Assembly (NCBI GenBank): GCA_963676075.2
Contig: CAXXNZ010000020.1
Location: 1 to 64,000, forward strand
Direction: 5' to 3'
Origin: JAHJQZ01 sp963676075
Lineage (GTDB): Bacteria; Pseudomonadota; Alphaproteobacteria; Rhizobiales; Devosiaceae
DNA length: 64,000 bases
Made by a program: the position numbers and the translations under genes. The notes under the pieces were generated by a model. It saw nothing but the letters and a program-made list of their open reading frames with translations. It was not told where the DNA came from and ran no database searches. Below are positions 1-7,750 of this stretch, piece after piece. Positions within the stretch are counted from its first letter, which is position 1, and the number at the start of each line of letters is the position of its first letter.

Positions 1-1001
1 GGCACGCCGGCCCAGCGCCAGTTGTCGATTTCGGCCTTGAGCGCCACGAAGGTCTCGGTGCGCGAGCCCTTGCGGTCGTCCGGCAGCTCTTCCTGATAGG
101 AGGGGACCGGGTTCTTGCCCTCGGTGCCGCCACGATACTGGCCGCGCACCGAGACCTTGGAAATGGTCTCGTCGGTGATCGGGCGCAGCGAGCGCAGCAC
201 CTTGAGCTTTTCGTCGCGCAGGGCATTGGCGTCGCCGGAGGCCGGCGGCTCCATGGCAACCAGGCAGAGCAATTGCAGGATGTGGTTCTGGATCATGTCC
301 CGCATCGCGCCGCTGTCGTCGTAATAGCCGCGCGTGCCGGCCCCGACCGTTTCGGCCACCGAGATCTGCACGTGATCGATATGAGCCGAGTTCCAGATCG
401 GTTCGAACAAGGCGTTGGCAAAGCGCAGCGCCAAAAGGTTCTGCACCGTCTCTTTTCCGAGATAATGATCGATGCGGTAGACCTGATCCTCGGAAAACAC
501 CTTGGCGACGGCATCGTTGATCTCGATCGAGGACGCCAGATCGTGGCCGAGCGGTTTTTCCAGAACGACGCGGGCCGAGGGTCGCCAACAGCCGGTTTCG
601 GCGATGAACTCGCAGATCTGCTCGAAAATGGACGGAGCGACGGCAAGATAGAAGGCCCGGACGATCTCCTCGTCTTCGCGCAACCGCGCCTTGAGATCGG
701 TCCAGCCGTCGCGATTGGTCACGTCATTGGCGACATAGGAGAAACACGCGGCGAACTTCTCGATGCTCTCGTCGTCGAGATAGGCTGCATCGACGAACTC
801 GTTGACCGAGTCGCGCGCGACCTGCTGCATCTTGGCGTCGTCCCAGGCCGAGCGCGACACGCCGATGACGCGTGAGTCCTCGCTCATCTGGCCGGCGCGG
901 AAGCGGAAATACAGCGCCGGGATGAGCTTGCGCCGCGTCAGGTCGCCGGTGGCGCCAAACACGACGTAGTCGAAAGTCGGAACAGGTGCGATTCGTGCCA
1001 C
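1..1001 (-). CDS. zwf: Glucose-6-phosphate 1-dehydrogenase, N-terminal two thirds (cut by window edge)
   Basis: Oxidises glucose 6-phosphate to 6-phosphogluconolactone with NAD(P)+ in the cytoplasm, feeding the Entner-Doudoroff and pentose phosphate pathways. The translation from a GTG at 1001 begins VARIAPVPTFDYVVFGATGDL, with the Rossmann GATGDL motif, and continues with the substrate-binding RIDHYLGKE motif and a later TVRGQY-like stretch (SVRGQYRGGT). About 333 of the usual ~490 residues are present; the C-terminus lies beyond base 1. The GTG follows a purine-rich GAGGAGA element. It sits 64 bp downstream of the sugar-kinase gene on the same strand, so the two may be co-transcribed. The usual partners pgl and edd would lie outside the window. 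Confidence 0.95.
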   Translation of the reverse strand, partial: MARIAPVPTFDYVVFGATGDLTRRKLIPALYFRFRAGQMSEDSRVIGVSRSAWDDAKMQQVARDSVNEFVDAAYLDDESIEKFAACFSYVANDVTNRDGWTDLKARLREDEEIVRAFYLAVAPSIFEQICEFIAETGCWRPSARVVLEKPLGHDLASSIEINDAVAKVFSEDQVYRIDHYLGKETVQNLLALRFANALFEPIWNSAHIDHVQISVAETVGAGTRGYYDDSGAMRDMIQNHILQLLCLVAMEPPASGDANALRDEKLKVLRSLRPITDETISKVSVRGQYRGGTEGKNPVPSYQEELPDDRKGSRTETFVALKAEIDNWRWAGV

Positions 1002-1065
1002 TGCAAATTCTCCTCGGGAGAGGCGGGAAGCACTTGCCCCGCCCGGAATCGTTGCTATGGACCGC

Positions 1066-2010
1066 CTATTGGCCGAAATTCTGGCGGGCGAGGGTTATGG
1101 CGCCGCTGAGCGAGACCGGCTCTTCCTCGATGATGATATCGCCGAAGCGCGCCTTGATGTGTTTCATGATCGAGTGGCCGAAGCCACCGACAATGGCGAT
1201 CGAGGTGACGCCGCGAGCCTTGAACCACTCGACATATTCCGCGATCGCGTTCAGTTCGAACTCCAGCAGTTCGAGAGCCAGCGGGTCGTTCTTGGCGAGA
1301 TATTCGGTGAACATCATCGTGAACACGCCGTAATCGAACGGGCGGGCCGGCACCGGATGGGTCGGGTGTGTGTCGCCAGGCAACATGGCCTCGACCGCGG
1401 CGCGCGCCTTGTCGTTGTCGAACGACCAAGCCATCAGGTTGTCGCCGCTGTTGTCGAATTTCGCCATCACCGCTTCGGTCAGCGGGGTCTTCGGCTCGAG
1501 CCCGTCGAAGGACAAAAGCGACCGGCGCAGCAATTCGCGACCGAGAATAGCTCCGGACATGGTATCGCCGACAAAAAAGCCCCAGCCGCCGGACTGGATG
1601 CGCTTGCCGTCGACCAGCGCCATCGCGGCCGAGCCGGTGCCGATGATCATGACGCCGCCATCGGCCTCGCCATGGGCGCCGGCGCGGGCGATGTCGATAT
1701 CATCAAAAACGATGACGTTCTCGAGCGGGAAATCGCGCTTCTGGAAGGCGTCGCGAGCCGATTTCATCCGCGCGCCCGCCATACCGAAACAGGCCGCCGC
1801 CTTGTGCGACTCGGCACGGTCCAGCCCGGCCTTGTCGAAGACATCGGCAATCAGGTCCTTCACCGCTTCATAAGCGGCGTCGCCGCTGCGCACCTGAAGA
1901 TTGGACGGCTTGTCGGTCACCGCCTCGGCGAGAATGTTGAGATTGGTGTCGGTCAGGCGCATGCGGCACTTGGTGCCTCCGCCGTCGACGCCGATAAAAT
2001 AACTTGGCAC
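1066..2010 (-). CDS. BadF/BadG/BcrA/BcrD ATPase-family kinase, probably N-acetylglucosamine-type sugar kinase
   Basis: A 314-residue ASKHA-fold kinase. The N-terminus YFIGVDGGGTKCRMRL is the phosphate-1 motif of the BadF family, and MIIGTGSAA and GGFGHS further on fit the phosphate-2 and adenosine motifs. In proteobacteria this subfamily usually phosphorylates GlcNAc or glucosamine for catabolism; the exact substrate here is inferred. I chose the GTG at 2010 because AAGGAG lies nine bases upstream and the glycine-rich loop then starts near residue 8; an upstream in-frame start at 2058 adds 16 unconserved residues. Its 5' end faces cobU across 324 bp. zwf follows downstream, consistent with sugar phosphate metabolism. 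Confidence 0.82.
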   Translation of the reverse strand: MPSYFIGVDGGGTKCRMRLTDTNLNILAEAVTDKPSNLQVRSGDAAYEAVKDLIADVFDKAGLDRAESHKAAACFGMAGARMKSARDAFQKRDFPLENVIVFDDIDIARAGAHGEADGGVMIIGTGSAAMALVDGKRIQSGGWGFFVGDTMSGAILGRELLRRSLLSFDGLEPKTPLTEAVMAKFDNSGDNLMAWSFDNDKARAAVEAMLPGDTHPTHPVPARPFDYGVFTMMFTEYLAKNDPLALELLEFELNAIAEYVEWFKARGVTSIAIVGGFGHSIMKHIKARFGDIIIEEEPVSLSGAITLARQNFGQ

Positions 2011-2027
2011 CTTTTTGCGCTCCTTGG

Positions 2028-2100
2028 GGCACGCTGGCGGACCGGGAAGGATCCACAACCGTTCGTGGTATGCGGCAAAGCCAGGATACGGACACCGGCT
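2028..2100 (+). promoter_or_regulatory. Possible 3' half of a cobalamin riboswitch upstream of cobU
   Basis: Reading toward cobU there is a GCACGCTGG stretch, then GGGAAGG at 2044-2050, a small CCAC/GTGG hairpin at 2053-2068, and AGCCAGGATAC at 2079-2089. These match in order and spacing the 3' half of the B12 riboswitch (CACUG, GGGAAGG, AGCCAGGAGACC). The 5' half, with its CCGGUG and CCCCGCAACUG elements, is not visible in the 150 bases upstream, which code for the kinase. It may be a decayed or truncated riboswitch, or a chance match. A covariance-model search (RF00174) would decide. Confidence 0.35.
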
Positions 2101-2334
2101 TCCGGGCCTTCAAGGCACAAGAGCCGGGTCCCGAGGTTCTGCCCGGGATGCCGGCGGCTGAGCCTGCCGACAGGTCGGGCGGAACATAGTGCCAAAGCCG
2201 GGTCGGGAAAAGGCCCCAAACCGCCTGAATGTCCTGCATTCGCATGCAAGCGGGCATCGCGTGCGGATGTGCGGCGGCAGCGGACAATTTCCTGGCGCCA
2301 TGCTAGGCAGGAGCCGAAGCGGAAAGGAGCACCC

Positions 2335-2871
2335 ATGTCGGCCGAACATCTGTTCATCCTCGGGGGAACGCGATCGGGCAAGACCTCGTTTGGCGAGGCA
2401 CTGGCGCTAAGGCTCGGACACGCGCCCGCCTACCTCGCCACCGCCGAAGCGCGGGACGACGAGATGAAGGCGCGCGTCGCCGCTCACCGCACGGCGCGGG
2501 CCGGTCGTTTTACCACTTTCGAGGAACCGCTCGATGTCGTCGGCGCGCTTGAAACGGCCGCCGAAGCCCATGATCTCGTGCTCGTCGACTGCCTGACGCT
2601 GTGGCTGTCCAATCTTCTCGAAGCCGGACGCGACATCGAGGCCGAAACCGCTCGCCTCGCCGAGGCCATGCGCCAGTTCGGCAGCATGCGAGTGCTTGTG
2701 ATCTCCAATGAGGTGGGCCTCGGGATCGTGCCGGACAACGCGCTGGCGCGGGCGTTTCGCGACCATGCTGGCCGCATGAACCAGACCATCGCCAACGCCG
2801 CCAGCCACGCCTATTTCGTCGCCGCCGGCCTGCCGCTGGTGCTCAAGGGCAGGCCCCCCGATCAGCTTTAG
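2335..2871 (+). CDS. cobU: Adenosylcobinamide kinase / adenosylcobinamide-phosphate guanylyltransferase
   Basis: Bifunctional cytoplasmic enzyme of cobalamin nucleotide-loop assembly (CobP in aerobic bacteria). It phosphorylates adenosylcobinamide and transfers GMP to give adenosylcobinamide-GDP. The 178-residue protein has the P-loop GGTRSGKT at residues 10-17, the family KARVAAHRTAR stretch with His51 at the position of the guanylylated histidine, VDCLTLWLSN at 84-93, and ISNEVGLGIVP near 123-133. Length matches the family (~180). The ATG follows GGAAAGGAG. No other cob genes flank it, so it is a lone gene here. A riboswitch-like element lies upstream. Its last bases overlap the stop of the convergent small gene by four bases. 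Confidence 0.95.
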   Translation: MSAEHLFILGGTRSGKTSFGEALALRLGHAPAYLATAEARDDEMKARVAAHRTARAGRFTTFEEPLDVVGALETAAEAHDLVLVDCLTLWLSNLLEAGRDIEAETARLAEAMRQFGSMRVLVISNEVGLGIVPDNALARAFRDHAGRMNQTIANAASHAYFVAAGLPLVLKGRPPDQL

Positions 2872-3095
2872 CCGGCTGAGACGAAATAGGTTCGGTACAG
2901 CTTGACCACCAGCAACGCCCAAGGCGTGAAATGGAACAGAAAGTCGAAAATGTCGATCGGCCTGACCAATTGGCCGGCGAACAGCATGCGCACCTTTTCC
3001 ACGATATGCGGCTCGGGCATGAACGGCGCCAGCCCCAGGGTGAGCGCAAACAGCACGAACATGGTCAGCGGCGTGTTGTCGATAAAGGCAAACAT
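2868..3095 (-). CDS. Small conserved membrane protein (75 aa), function unknown
   Basis: A 75-residue protein with two hydrophobic segments, about residues 8-27 and 50-66, separated by a charged stretch containing PEPHIVEK and RPIDIFDFLFH. Similar small proteins occur in many proteobacteria, sometimes labelled RND transporter without evidence; I do not assign a function. The ATG is preceded by GGAAGATA. It is convergent with cobU, overlapping its stop by four bases. A perfect 12-bp inverted repeat lies 21 bp upstream of the start and probably contains its operator. Confidence 0.75.
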   Translation of the reverse strand: MFAFIDNTPLTMFVLFALTLGLAPFMPEPHIVEKVRMLFAGQLVRPIDIFDFLFHFTPWALLVVKLYRTYFVSAG

Positions 3096-3115
3096 CCGGA
3101 TATCTTCCTATTGAT

Positions 3116-3143
3116 TGAATTATTCGAATAATCGAATAATTCA
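3116..3143. promoter_or_regulatory. Perfect 12-bp inverted repeat, likely operator of the 75-aa membrane gene
   Basis: Arms TGAATTATTCGA (3116-3127) and TCGAATAATTCA (3132-3143) are exact reverse complements around ATAA. The site is 21 bp upstream of the start at 3095, where a repressor would block the promoter. The AT-rich dyad resembles sites of winged-helix repressors such as the ArsR family. No T-tract follows on either strand, so a terminator is less likely. Confidence 0.55.
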
Positions 3144-3272
3144 GGCGCATGATAGGATCAAGTGTCAGTGCGCAGTCCAAGGCGTCGACAAGATCACGAT
3201 CGCGTCAGCACAAAAGCAAGCCCCTCAGGAACGGCCAGCACCTTCGTCATTTCGGATCAATTCCGATGCGAT

Positions 3273-3448
3273 CTAGGGTCAAAACCCAATCAGGTTTCAG
3301 GCGCGGCGCGAATGGATTTTTGTTCTGAAAGGACTTCAGGGGCGTGCGGTGGTGCTTCCAACACAAGTGCAACAAAGTCTTTTCAGGGCGAAAAGACGCC
3401 GCATCCCTTCGGGATATGGCCAAAACCCTGATTGGGTTTTGACCCTAG
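3273..3448. repeat. 176-bp element bounded by perfect 22-bp inverted repeats
   Basis: Bases 3273-3294 (starting CTAGGGTCAAAACCCAATCA) are the exact reverse complement of 3427-3448. The right end also forms its own hairpin, CAAAACCC-TGATT-GGGTTTTG. The 132-bp interior has no convincing reading frame but contains further short dyads (AAAGTCTTTTC/GAAAAGAC, ATCCCTTCGGGAT). The structure is that of a non-autonomous miniature element. Its right terminus supplies the stop codon (3445-3447) of the hydrolase gene, so insertion may have redefined that protein's C-terminus. The rest of 3096-3444 holds only this element and the palindrome at 3116. Confidence 0.6.
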
Positions 3449-4263
3449 GCTGAACCGATCTGCTTGAGTACAGCGGCGACGATAGCTTCCGGACGATCTT
3501 CCTGAACGAGATGTCCGGCGTCCGGCACCGCGATGAAGGGTTCGGCCGATATGCGGCCCGCAAGCACGCGCCCCTTGTCGATGGGGATCCACTCATCCTT
3601 TTCCCCCCAGAGCACCGTGACCGGACAGTCGAGCCTGTTGTAGCGAGTTTCGATTTCGTCGGTATATTTCTGGTCCATCTGGGCGATCTGGCGGTAAAAG
3701 GCCGGCTGTCCGACGGGCCCTGTCCATGGTTCGGCGTAGATGTCGCGTGCCGTGCCGGACAGCGGCGCATGCGCCGCAGTCTGCAGATAGGCATCGAGCA
3801 AGGCGCGGTGCATATAGTCGGGCATGCCGGCAAACGCCACCTCATGGTCGCGCACATGCCGGACGAAGGGTGACCCCCACGGGGCCAGCGCCACGGCGTC
3901 AAAAATCGTCAGCGAGGCGTAGCGGAGCCCATTGAGATAGTAGGCGCGAAGCGCCGTAGCCCCGCCGAAATCATGTGCGAGGACGTCCGGCCGCTCGAAT
4001 CCCCATTCTTGGAATAGCGCGGCCAGCACCTTGTTCTGAACGCCGAGCGAGACGTCCTGTCCCTCGCGCTTTTCCGACCTGCCGTAACCGACAAGATCAA
4101 AATAATAAACTGTCCGGCGGTCGCACAGCGCGGGCACGATCCGACGCCAGACCTGCGACGAGAACGGGGTGCCGTGAATGGCAACGAGCGGCGGCCCGTC
4201 CCCGCAGCGCCCCCAGCGCACGGCATTGCCGTCGATGATCGTTTCATTGGGTAGATCCAGCAT
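3445..4263 (-). CDS. Alpha/beta-hydrolase with Asp nucleophile (epoxide hydrolase / haloalkane dehalogenase type)
   Basis: A 272-residue alpha/beta-hydrolase. The oxyanion motif HGTP is at 30-33 and the nucleophile elbow reads LAHDFGG, with Asp98 where esterases have Ser. Asp nucleophiles mark haloalkane and haloacetate dehalogenases and epoxide hydrolases. WGEKDEWIP (Asp223) and DAGHLVQEDRP (His251) complete a plausible triad. The substrate is not predictable from sequence. The gene is divergent from an ArsR-type regulator across 49 bp, suggesting local control. The stop codon falls within the right terminus of the 3273-3448 element, so the last residues may differ from relatives. Confidence 0.82.
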   Translation of the reverse strand: MLDLPNETIIDGNAVRWGRCGDGPPLVAIHGTPFSSQVWRRIVPALCDRRTVYYFDLVGYGRSEKREGQDVSLGVQNKVLAALFQEWGFERPDVLAHDFGGATALRAYYLNGLRYASLTIFDAVALAPWGSPFVRHVRDHEVAFAGMPDYMHRALLDAYLQTAAHAPLSGTARDIYAEPWTGPVGQPAFYRQIAQMDQKYTDEIETRYNRLDCPVTVLWGEKDEWIPIDKGRVLAGRISAEPFIAVPDAGHLVQEDRPEAIVAAVLKQIGSA

Positions 4264-4312
4264 GCATGCCGCTTCATATTGTTATTTAGCTATTTGACTA
4301 TATTATAGCGGC
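4264..4312. promoter_or_regulatory. AT-rich divergent promoter between hydrolase and ArsR gene
   Basis: A 49-bp intergenic region with an AT-rich core (TTGTTATTTAGCTATTTGAC then TATATTATAG) in otherwise GC-rich DNA. It contains CTAT...ATAG half sites suited to a small winged-helix dimer. Both genes must be read from here, so binding by the ArsR protein would control both. Confidence 0.5.
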
Positions 4313-4624
4313 ATGGAGCGAACAACCCAGATCAGGGCGATGGCCAGCGACGTCCGGATGCACATCCTCAGACTTCTGGCCGAACCCAAACGGCATTTCG
4401 GTGGGCAATGGTCGGCAGACCCGGCACAGTTCGGCGTTTGCATGACGCTGATCGCCAAAGCCATCGGCGTCTCCCAGCCGACGGCCAGTCGTCACCTCGA
4501 CATACTCAAACAAGCCGGCTTCATCACCGTGAAGCGGCATGAGAAATGGTCCTATTGCCGGCGCAACGACGCCGCGATCCGCGACTATCTGGACTGGCTC
4601 GGCGACGATCTTCTCGTCAAGTGA
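4313..4624 (+). CDS. ArsR-family winged-helix transcriptional regulator
   Basis: A 103-residue DNA-binding protein. The helix-turn-helix reads TLIAKAIGVSQPTASRHLDI, residues 45-64, followed by the wing (AGFITVKRHEKWSYCRRN). There is no CxC metal site of the ArsR/SmtB type, so a metal effector is not indicated. Length is normal for the family. It starts 49 bp from the divergent hydrolase gene and probably regulates it and itself. Confidence 0.85.
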   Translation: MERTTQIRAMASDVRMHILRLLAEPKRHFGGQWSADPAQFGVCMTLIAKAIGVSQPTASRHLDILKQAGFITVKRHEKWSYCRRNDAAIRDYLDWLGDDLLVK

Positions 4625-4642
4625 CCCACGGCAGGGTCGTGC

Positions 4643-5497
4643 CTATCTGTCGATCCGGACTTCCGGCAGGTTGTAGAAATCGCGCACCACGTCCCAGCCT
4701 TCTTCCGCCGTGTCGACGGTAGTGAACAGCTCGGAATCGCCGGGCGAGATTGTGCCCTCCTCCTCCAGCACCTCGAGATGGAGGGCGCGGTCCCAGAAGC
4801 TTTTGCCGAACAGCAACAAGGGCACGCGGTCCATACGATGGGTCTGGATCAGGGTCAGTGTCTCGAAGAACTCGTCGAGCGTGCCGAAGCCGCCGGGGAA
4901 GATTGCCACCGCCTTGGCGCGCATGAGAAAATGGATCTTGCGGACGGCGAAATAGTGGAAGTTGAAGCACAGTTCGGGCGTAACGTAGAGGTTCGGCGCC
5001 TGCTCGTGCGGCAGAACGACATTGAGCCCGATCGAGGGCGCCCCGACCTCGGATGCACCGCGATTGCCGGCTTCCATCACGCCCGGCCCGCCGCCGGTCA
5101 CGACGACATATTCCTTGTAGTCGAGCGTTTCCGACGTCCGTGAGGCGAACTGCGCGAAACGGCGCGCCTCGTCGTAATACCGGCTCGCAGCCTTGAGACG
5201 CTCGCGCGCGGTTTCGGTCAATGCCGCCGCCGGCTCGGTTCCCGGCGCAGGAATACGCGCGCCCCCGAACAGCACCACGGTCGAGTGAATCCCCAGCTCC
5301 TTGAGTCGCAGCTCCGGCTTCATGAATTCGAGCTGCAGGCGCACACCGCGCATGTCGGAGGAATACAGGAATTCCTCATCGGTGATCGCCAGACGATAGG
5401 CCGGCGATTCGGTCTGTGGCGTCTTTGGTGTGCGGCGGGCGGCATCGATATCCTGCACCGATGTCCGCAAGGGTGTGTGATGATTGAGGCGCGCCAT
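4643..5497 (-). CDS. LOG-family protein (TIGR00730; nucleoside 5'-monophosphate phosphoribohydrolase type)
   Basis: A 284-residue protein of the long LOG subfamily, whose members release bases such as cytokinins from nucleotides; older annotations call them lysine decarboxylases, which is wrong for this fold. The nucleotide-binding GGGPGVMEAG is at 135-144 and the signature PGGFGTLDE at 201-209. I chose the ATG at 5497 because a strong AGGAGG lies just upstream; an upstream in-frame extension to 5635 adds 46 unconserved residues. The roughly 80 N-terminal residues before the Rossmann core are typical of this longer form. The in vivo substrate in this host is unknown. Confidence 0.88.
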   Translation of the reverse strand: MARLNHHTPLRTSVQDIDAARRTPKTPQTESPAYRLAITDEEFLYSSDMRGVRLQLEFMKPELRLKELGIHSTVVLFGGARIPAPGTEPAAALTETARERLKAASRYYDEARRFAQFASRTSETLDYKEYVVVTGGGPGVMEAGNRGASEVGAPSIGLNVVLPHEQAPNLYVTPELCFNFHYFAVRKIHFLMRAKAVAIFPGGFGTLDEFFETLTLIQTHRMDRVPLLLFGKSFWDRALHLEVLEEEGTISPGDSELFTTVDTAEEGWDVVRDFYNLPEVRIDR

Positions 5498-5678
5498 AAA
5501 TTCCTCCTGGGAAGCTGTTGTGATGGACGAAGGAGCGGCTTCCCGACCGATGAGTTGTTGCCGACCCGGAAAAAGACCGGACATGCGGCGGATGGCGATA
5601 AATTCTGCAATCCGCTGACAGAACGTGCCAAACAAGCGTTAAGGCTCCGTGCCAAACCCGGGGCAGAGGGGGGAAAAT

Positions 5679-6623
5679 TTGACCGTCGAGACCAGAAGCC
5701 GGAAGCGGCCGGACGCCGGCGCGGGCGAAAACGAATCCGGAGCAGTCCATGATGCGCGCGGCTTCACCTCGGTCGAAGCATTGATCGACCGGACCGCGCG
5801 TTTCGCTCTCTCCCGTCTGCCGCAGGACGGCCCGGCGGCCTGGGGCGTCGAATTCGTGTCCTTCGGTCTCAAACAGGGCTGGGCCTGCCTTTTCGGCGGC
5901 ATCATGGTGGCGCTGATGGTCGCGACGAGCTGGTTCTGGCCCGATAACGCGCCGTTCCACCGCTACGATTTCCTGTTCCTTGCCGCCTTGCTCACCCAGG
6001 TCGCCCTCATTGCCCTGAGGCTCGAAACCCTGCGCGAGGCCAAGGTGATCCTCATATTCCATATCGCCGGCACGGCGATGGAACTGTTCAAGACCGCCGC
6101 CGGCTCCTGGACCTACCCCGAAGCGGCGCTGTTCCGCATTGAGGGCGTACCACTGTTCTCGGGCTTCATGTACGCGGCGGTTGGCTCCTACATGGCGCGG
6201 GTGACGCGGGTCTTCGACATCCGCTTGAGCGCCTATCCGCCCTTATGGGCGAGCTATCTCCTTGCCGCCGCCATCTACGTCAATTTCTTCGCCCATCACT
6301 ACATCTGGGACATGCGCTACGCCCTGTTTGCCGCGACCGCCGTTCTCTTCTGGCGATCGGGTCTGCATTTCCGTGTCTACAAGCGCTGGCGCCGCATGCC
6401 GCTTCTTGTCGGCTTCCTGCTGGTCACCTTCTTCATCTGGCTGGCCGAGAATTTCGGCACGTTGACCAGGACCTGGCTTTATCCGAACCAGACTCATGGT
6501 TGGGTGCCGGTCGCACCGGAGAAGTTTGGCTCGTGGTTCTTGTTGATGATCGTCTCGGTGGTGCTGGTGACGCTCGTTCACCCACCGCGAAAGCCCGATT
6601 TGACGCATGCTGAGGCGCCCTGA
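5679..6623 (+). CDS. DUF817 family integral membrane protein
   Basis: A multi-pass inner-membrane protein of the DUF817 family, about 314 residues with eight or so hydrophobic segments. Conserved stretches include GIMVALMVATSWFW, FHIAGTAMELFKTAAGSWTY, PLFSGFMYAAVGSY, YVNFFAHHYIWDMR and ENFGT. The His- and Asp-containing membrane motifs look functional, but no activity is established for the family. I prefer the TTG at 5679 because AGAGGGGGG lies five bases upstream; a GTG at 5649 in the same frame would add ten residues with poor spacing to a ribosome site. It is divergent from the LOG gene. Confidence 0.85.
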   Translation: MTVETRSRKRPDAGAGENESGAVHDARGFTSVEALIDRTARFALSRLPQDGPAAWGVEFVSFGLKQGWACLFGGIMVALMVATSWFWPDNAPFHRYDFLFLAALLTQVALIALRLETLREAKVILIFHIAGTAMELFKTAAGSWTYPEAALFRIEGVPLFSGFMYAAVGSYMARVTRVFDIRLSAYPPLWASYLLAAAIYVNFFAHHYIWDMRYALFAATAVLFWRSGLHFRVYKRWRRMPLLVGFLLVTFFIWLAENFGTLTRTWLYPNQTHGWVPVAPEKFGSWFLLMIVSVVLVTLVHPPRKPDLTHAEAP

Positions 6624-6689
6624 CGCCTTTTCCTTTGCGCCACGTGCGGCTATATGGTCCCGCCCCTTCAAAACCGGAGACCATTACCC

Positions 6690-7535
6690 ATGTCGACCAC
6701 AGATCTCGCCAAGACGATCGAAGACGCCTTCGAGGCACGTTCCGAGATCGGTTTTTCGACCAAAGGCCCGGTGCGCGAGGCCGTCGAGACGGCTCTCGAC
6801 ATGCTCGACAAGGGTGAGGCGCGCGTCGCCGAGCGCCAGGAAGACGGCACCTGGACGGTCAATCAGTGGCTCAAGAAGGCGGTGCTTTTGAGCTTCAGGC
6901 TCAACGACATGGAAATGATCCCGGGCGGCCCCGGCGGCGTCCATTGGTGGGACAAGGTGCCCAGCAAATTTGCCGGCTGGAGCGAAAACACCTTCCGCGA
7001 GGCCGGCTTCCGCGCCGTGCCCGGCGCCATCGTCCGCCGCTCGGCCTATATCGCCAAGGGCGCGGTGCTGATGCCGAGCTTCGTCAACTTGGGCGCCCAC
7101 GTTTCCGAGAACACCATGGTCGACAGCTGGGTGACGGTCGGCTCCTGCGCCCAGATCGGCAAGAACGTTCACCTTTCGGGAGGCGTCGGCATCGGCGGCG
7201 TGCTCGAACCGCTGCAGGCCGGTCCGACGATCATCGAGGACAATTGCTTCATCGGCGCACGCTCCGAAGTGGTCGAAGGCGTCGTTGTCGGCGAAGGCTC
7301 CGTCATCTCGATGGGCGTGTTCATCGGCCAGTCGACCAAGATCGTCGACCGCAACACCGGCGAAATCTTCATGGGCCGCATTCCCCCGTTCTCGGTCGTG
7401 GTCTCCGGCTCCATGCCGGGCAAGCCGCTGCCGGACGGCAAGCCGGGCCCGAGCCTTTACTGCGCCGTCATCGTCAAGCGCGTCGACGCCAAGACCCGCT
7501 CCAAGACCTCGATCAACGATCTGTTGCGCGACTAG
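6690..7535 (+). CDS. dapD: 2,3,4,5-Tetrahydropyridine-2,6-dicarboxylate N-succinyltransferase
   Basis: Transfers succinyl from succinyl-CoA to tetrahydrodipicolinate in the succinylase route to meso-diaminopimelate and lysine. The 281-residue protein has the helical N-terminal domain followed by left-handed beta-helix hexapeptide repeats (for example SFVNLGAHV, DSWVTVGSCAQIG, HLSGGVGIGG, GARSEVVEGVVVG) and the conserved KVPSKFAGW and CAVIVKRVDAKTRSK stretches. E. coli DapD has 274 residues. dapE follows at 8195 on the same strand, separated by a terminator and a DUF805 gene. Confidence 0.97.
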   Translation: MSTTDLAKTIEDAFEARSEIGFSTKGPVREAVETALDMLDKGEARVAERQEDGTWTVNQWLKKAVLLSFRLNDMEMIPGGPGGVHWWDKVPSKFAGWSENTFREAGFRAVPGAIVRRSAYIAKGAVLMPSFVNLGAHVSENTMVDSWVTVGSCAQIGKNVHLSGGVGIGGVLEPLQAGPTIIEDNCFIGARSEVVEGVVVGEGSVISMGVFIGQSTKIVDRNTGEIFMGRIPPFSVVVSGSMPGKPLPDGKPGPSLYCAVIVKRVDAKTRSKTSINDLLRD

Positions 7536-7574
7536 GCTCGAACACCGCAACTCATCATTTCGGATCCGATATTC

Positions 7575-7606
7575 GGCCTGGCCCATGGGGCCGGGCCGTT
7601 TTCTTT
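7575..7606 (+). terminator. Rho-independent terminator of dapD
   Basis: GGCCTGGCCC (7575-7584) pairs with GGGCCGGGCC (7588-7597) around ATG, with one G-U pair, followed by GTTTTCTTT. It lies 40 bp after the dapD stop. Confidence 0.85.
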
Positions 7607-7750
7607 CATGCGGCATCGTCGTCGCTATGGCACCGCCAAGACTTGGCCGTAACTGCGACCTCTGGTCCGGGTCTCTGGAAAAGCCACTACGGCACGACTA
7701 GATTCTGCCTGCCGGTCGCATAAGCAAAACCGCCGGCGAGGGAGGGCATC

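Noticed and set aside
1057..2334. Long plus-strand frame running through the kinase gene into cobU
   Set aside because: The part before 2335 is antisense to the kinase and has no features; cobU starts at the ATG with a good ribosome site.
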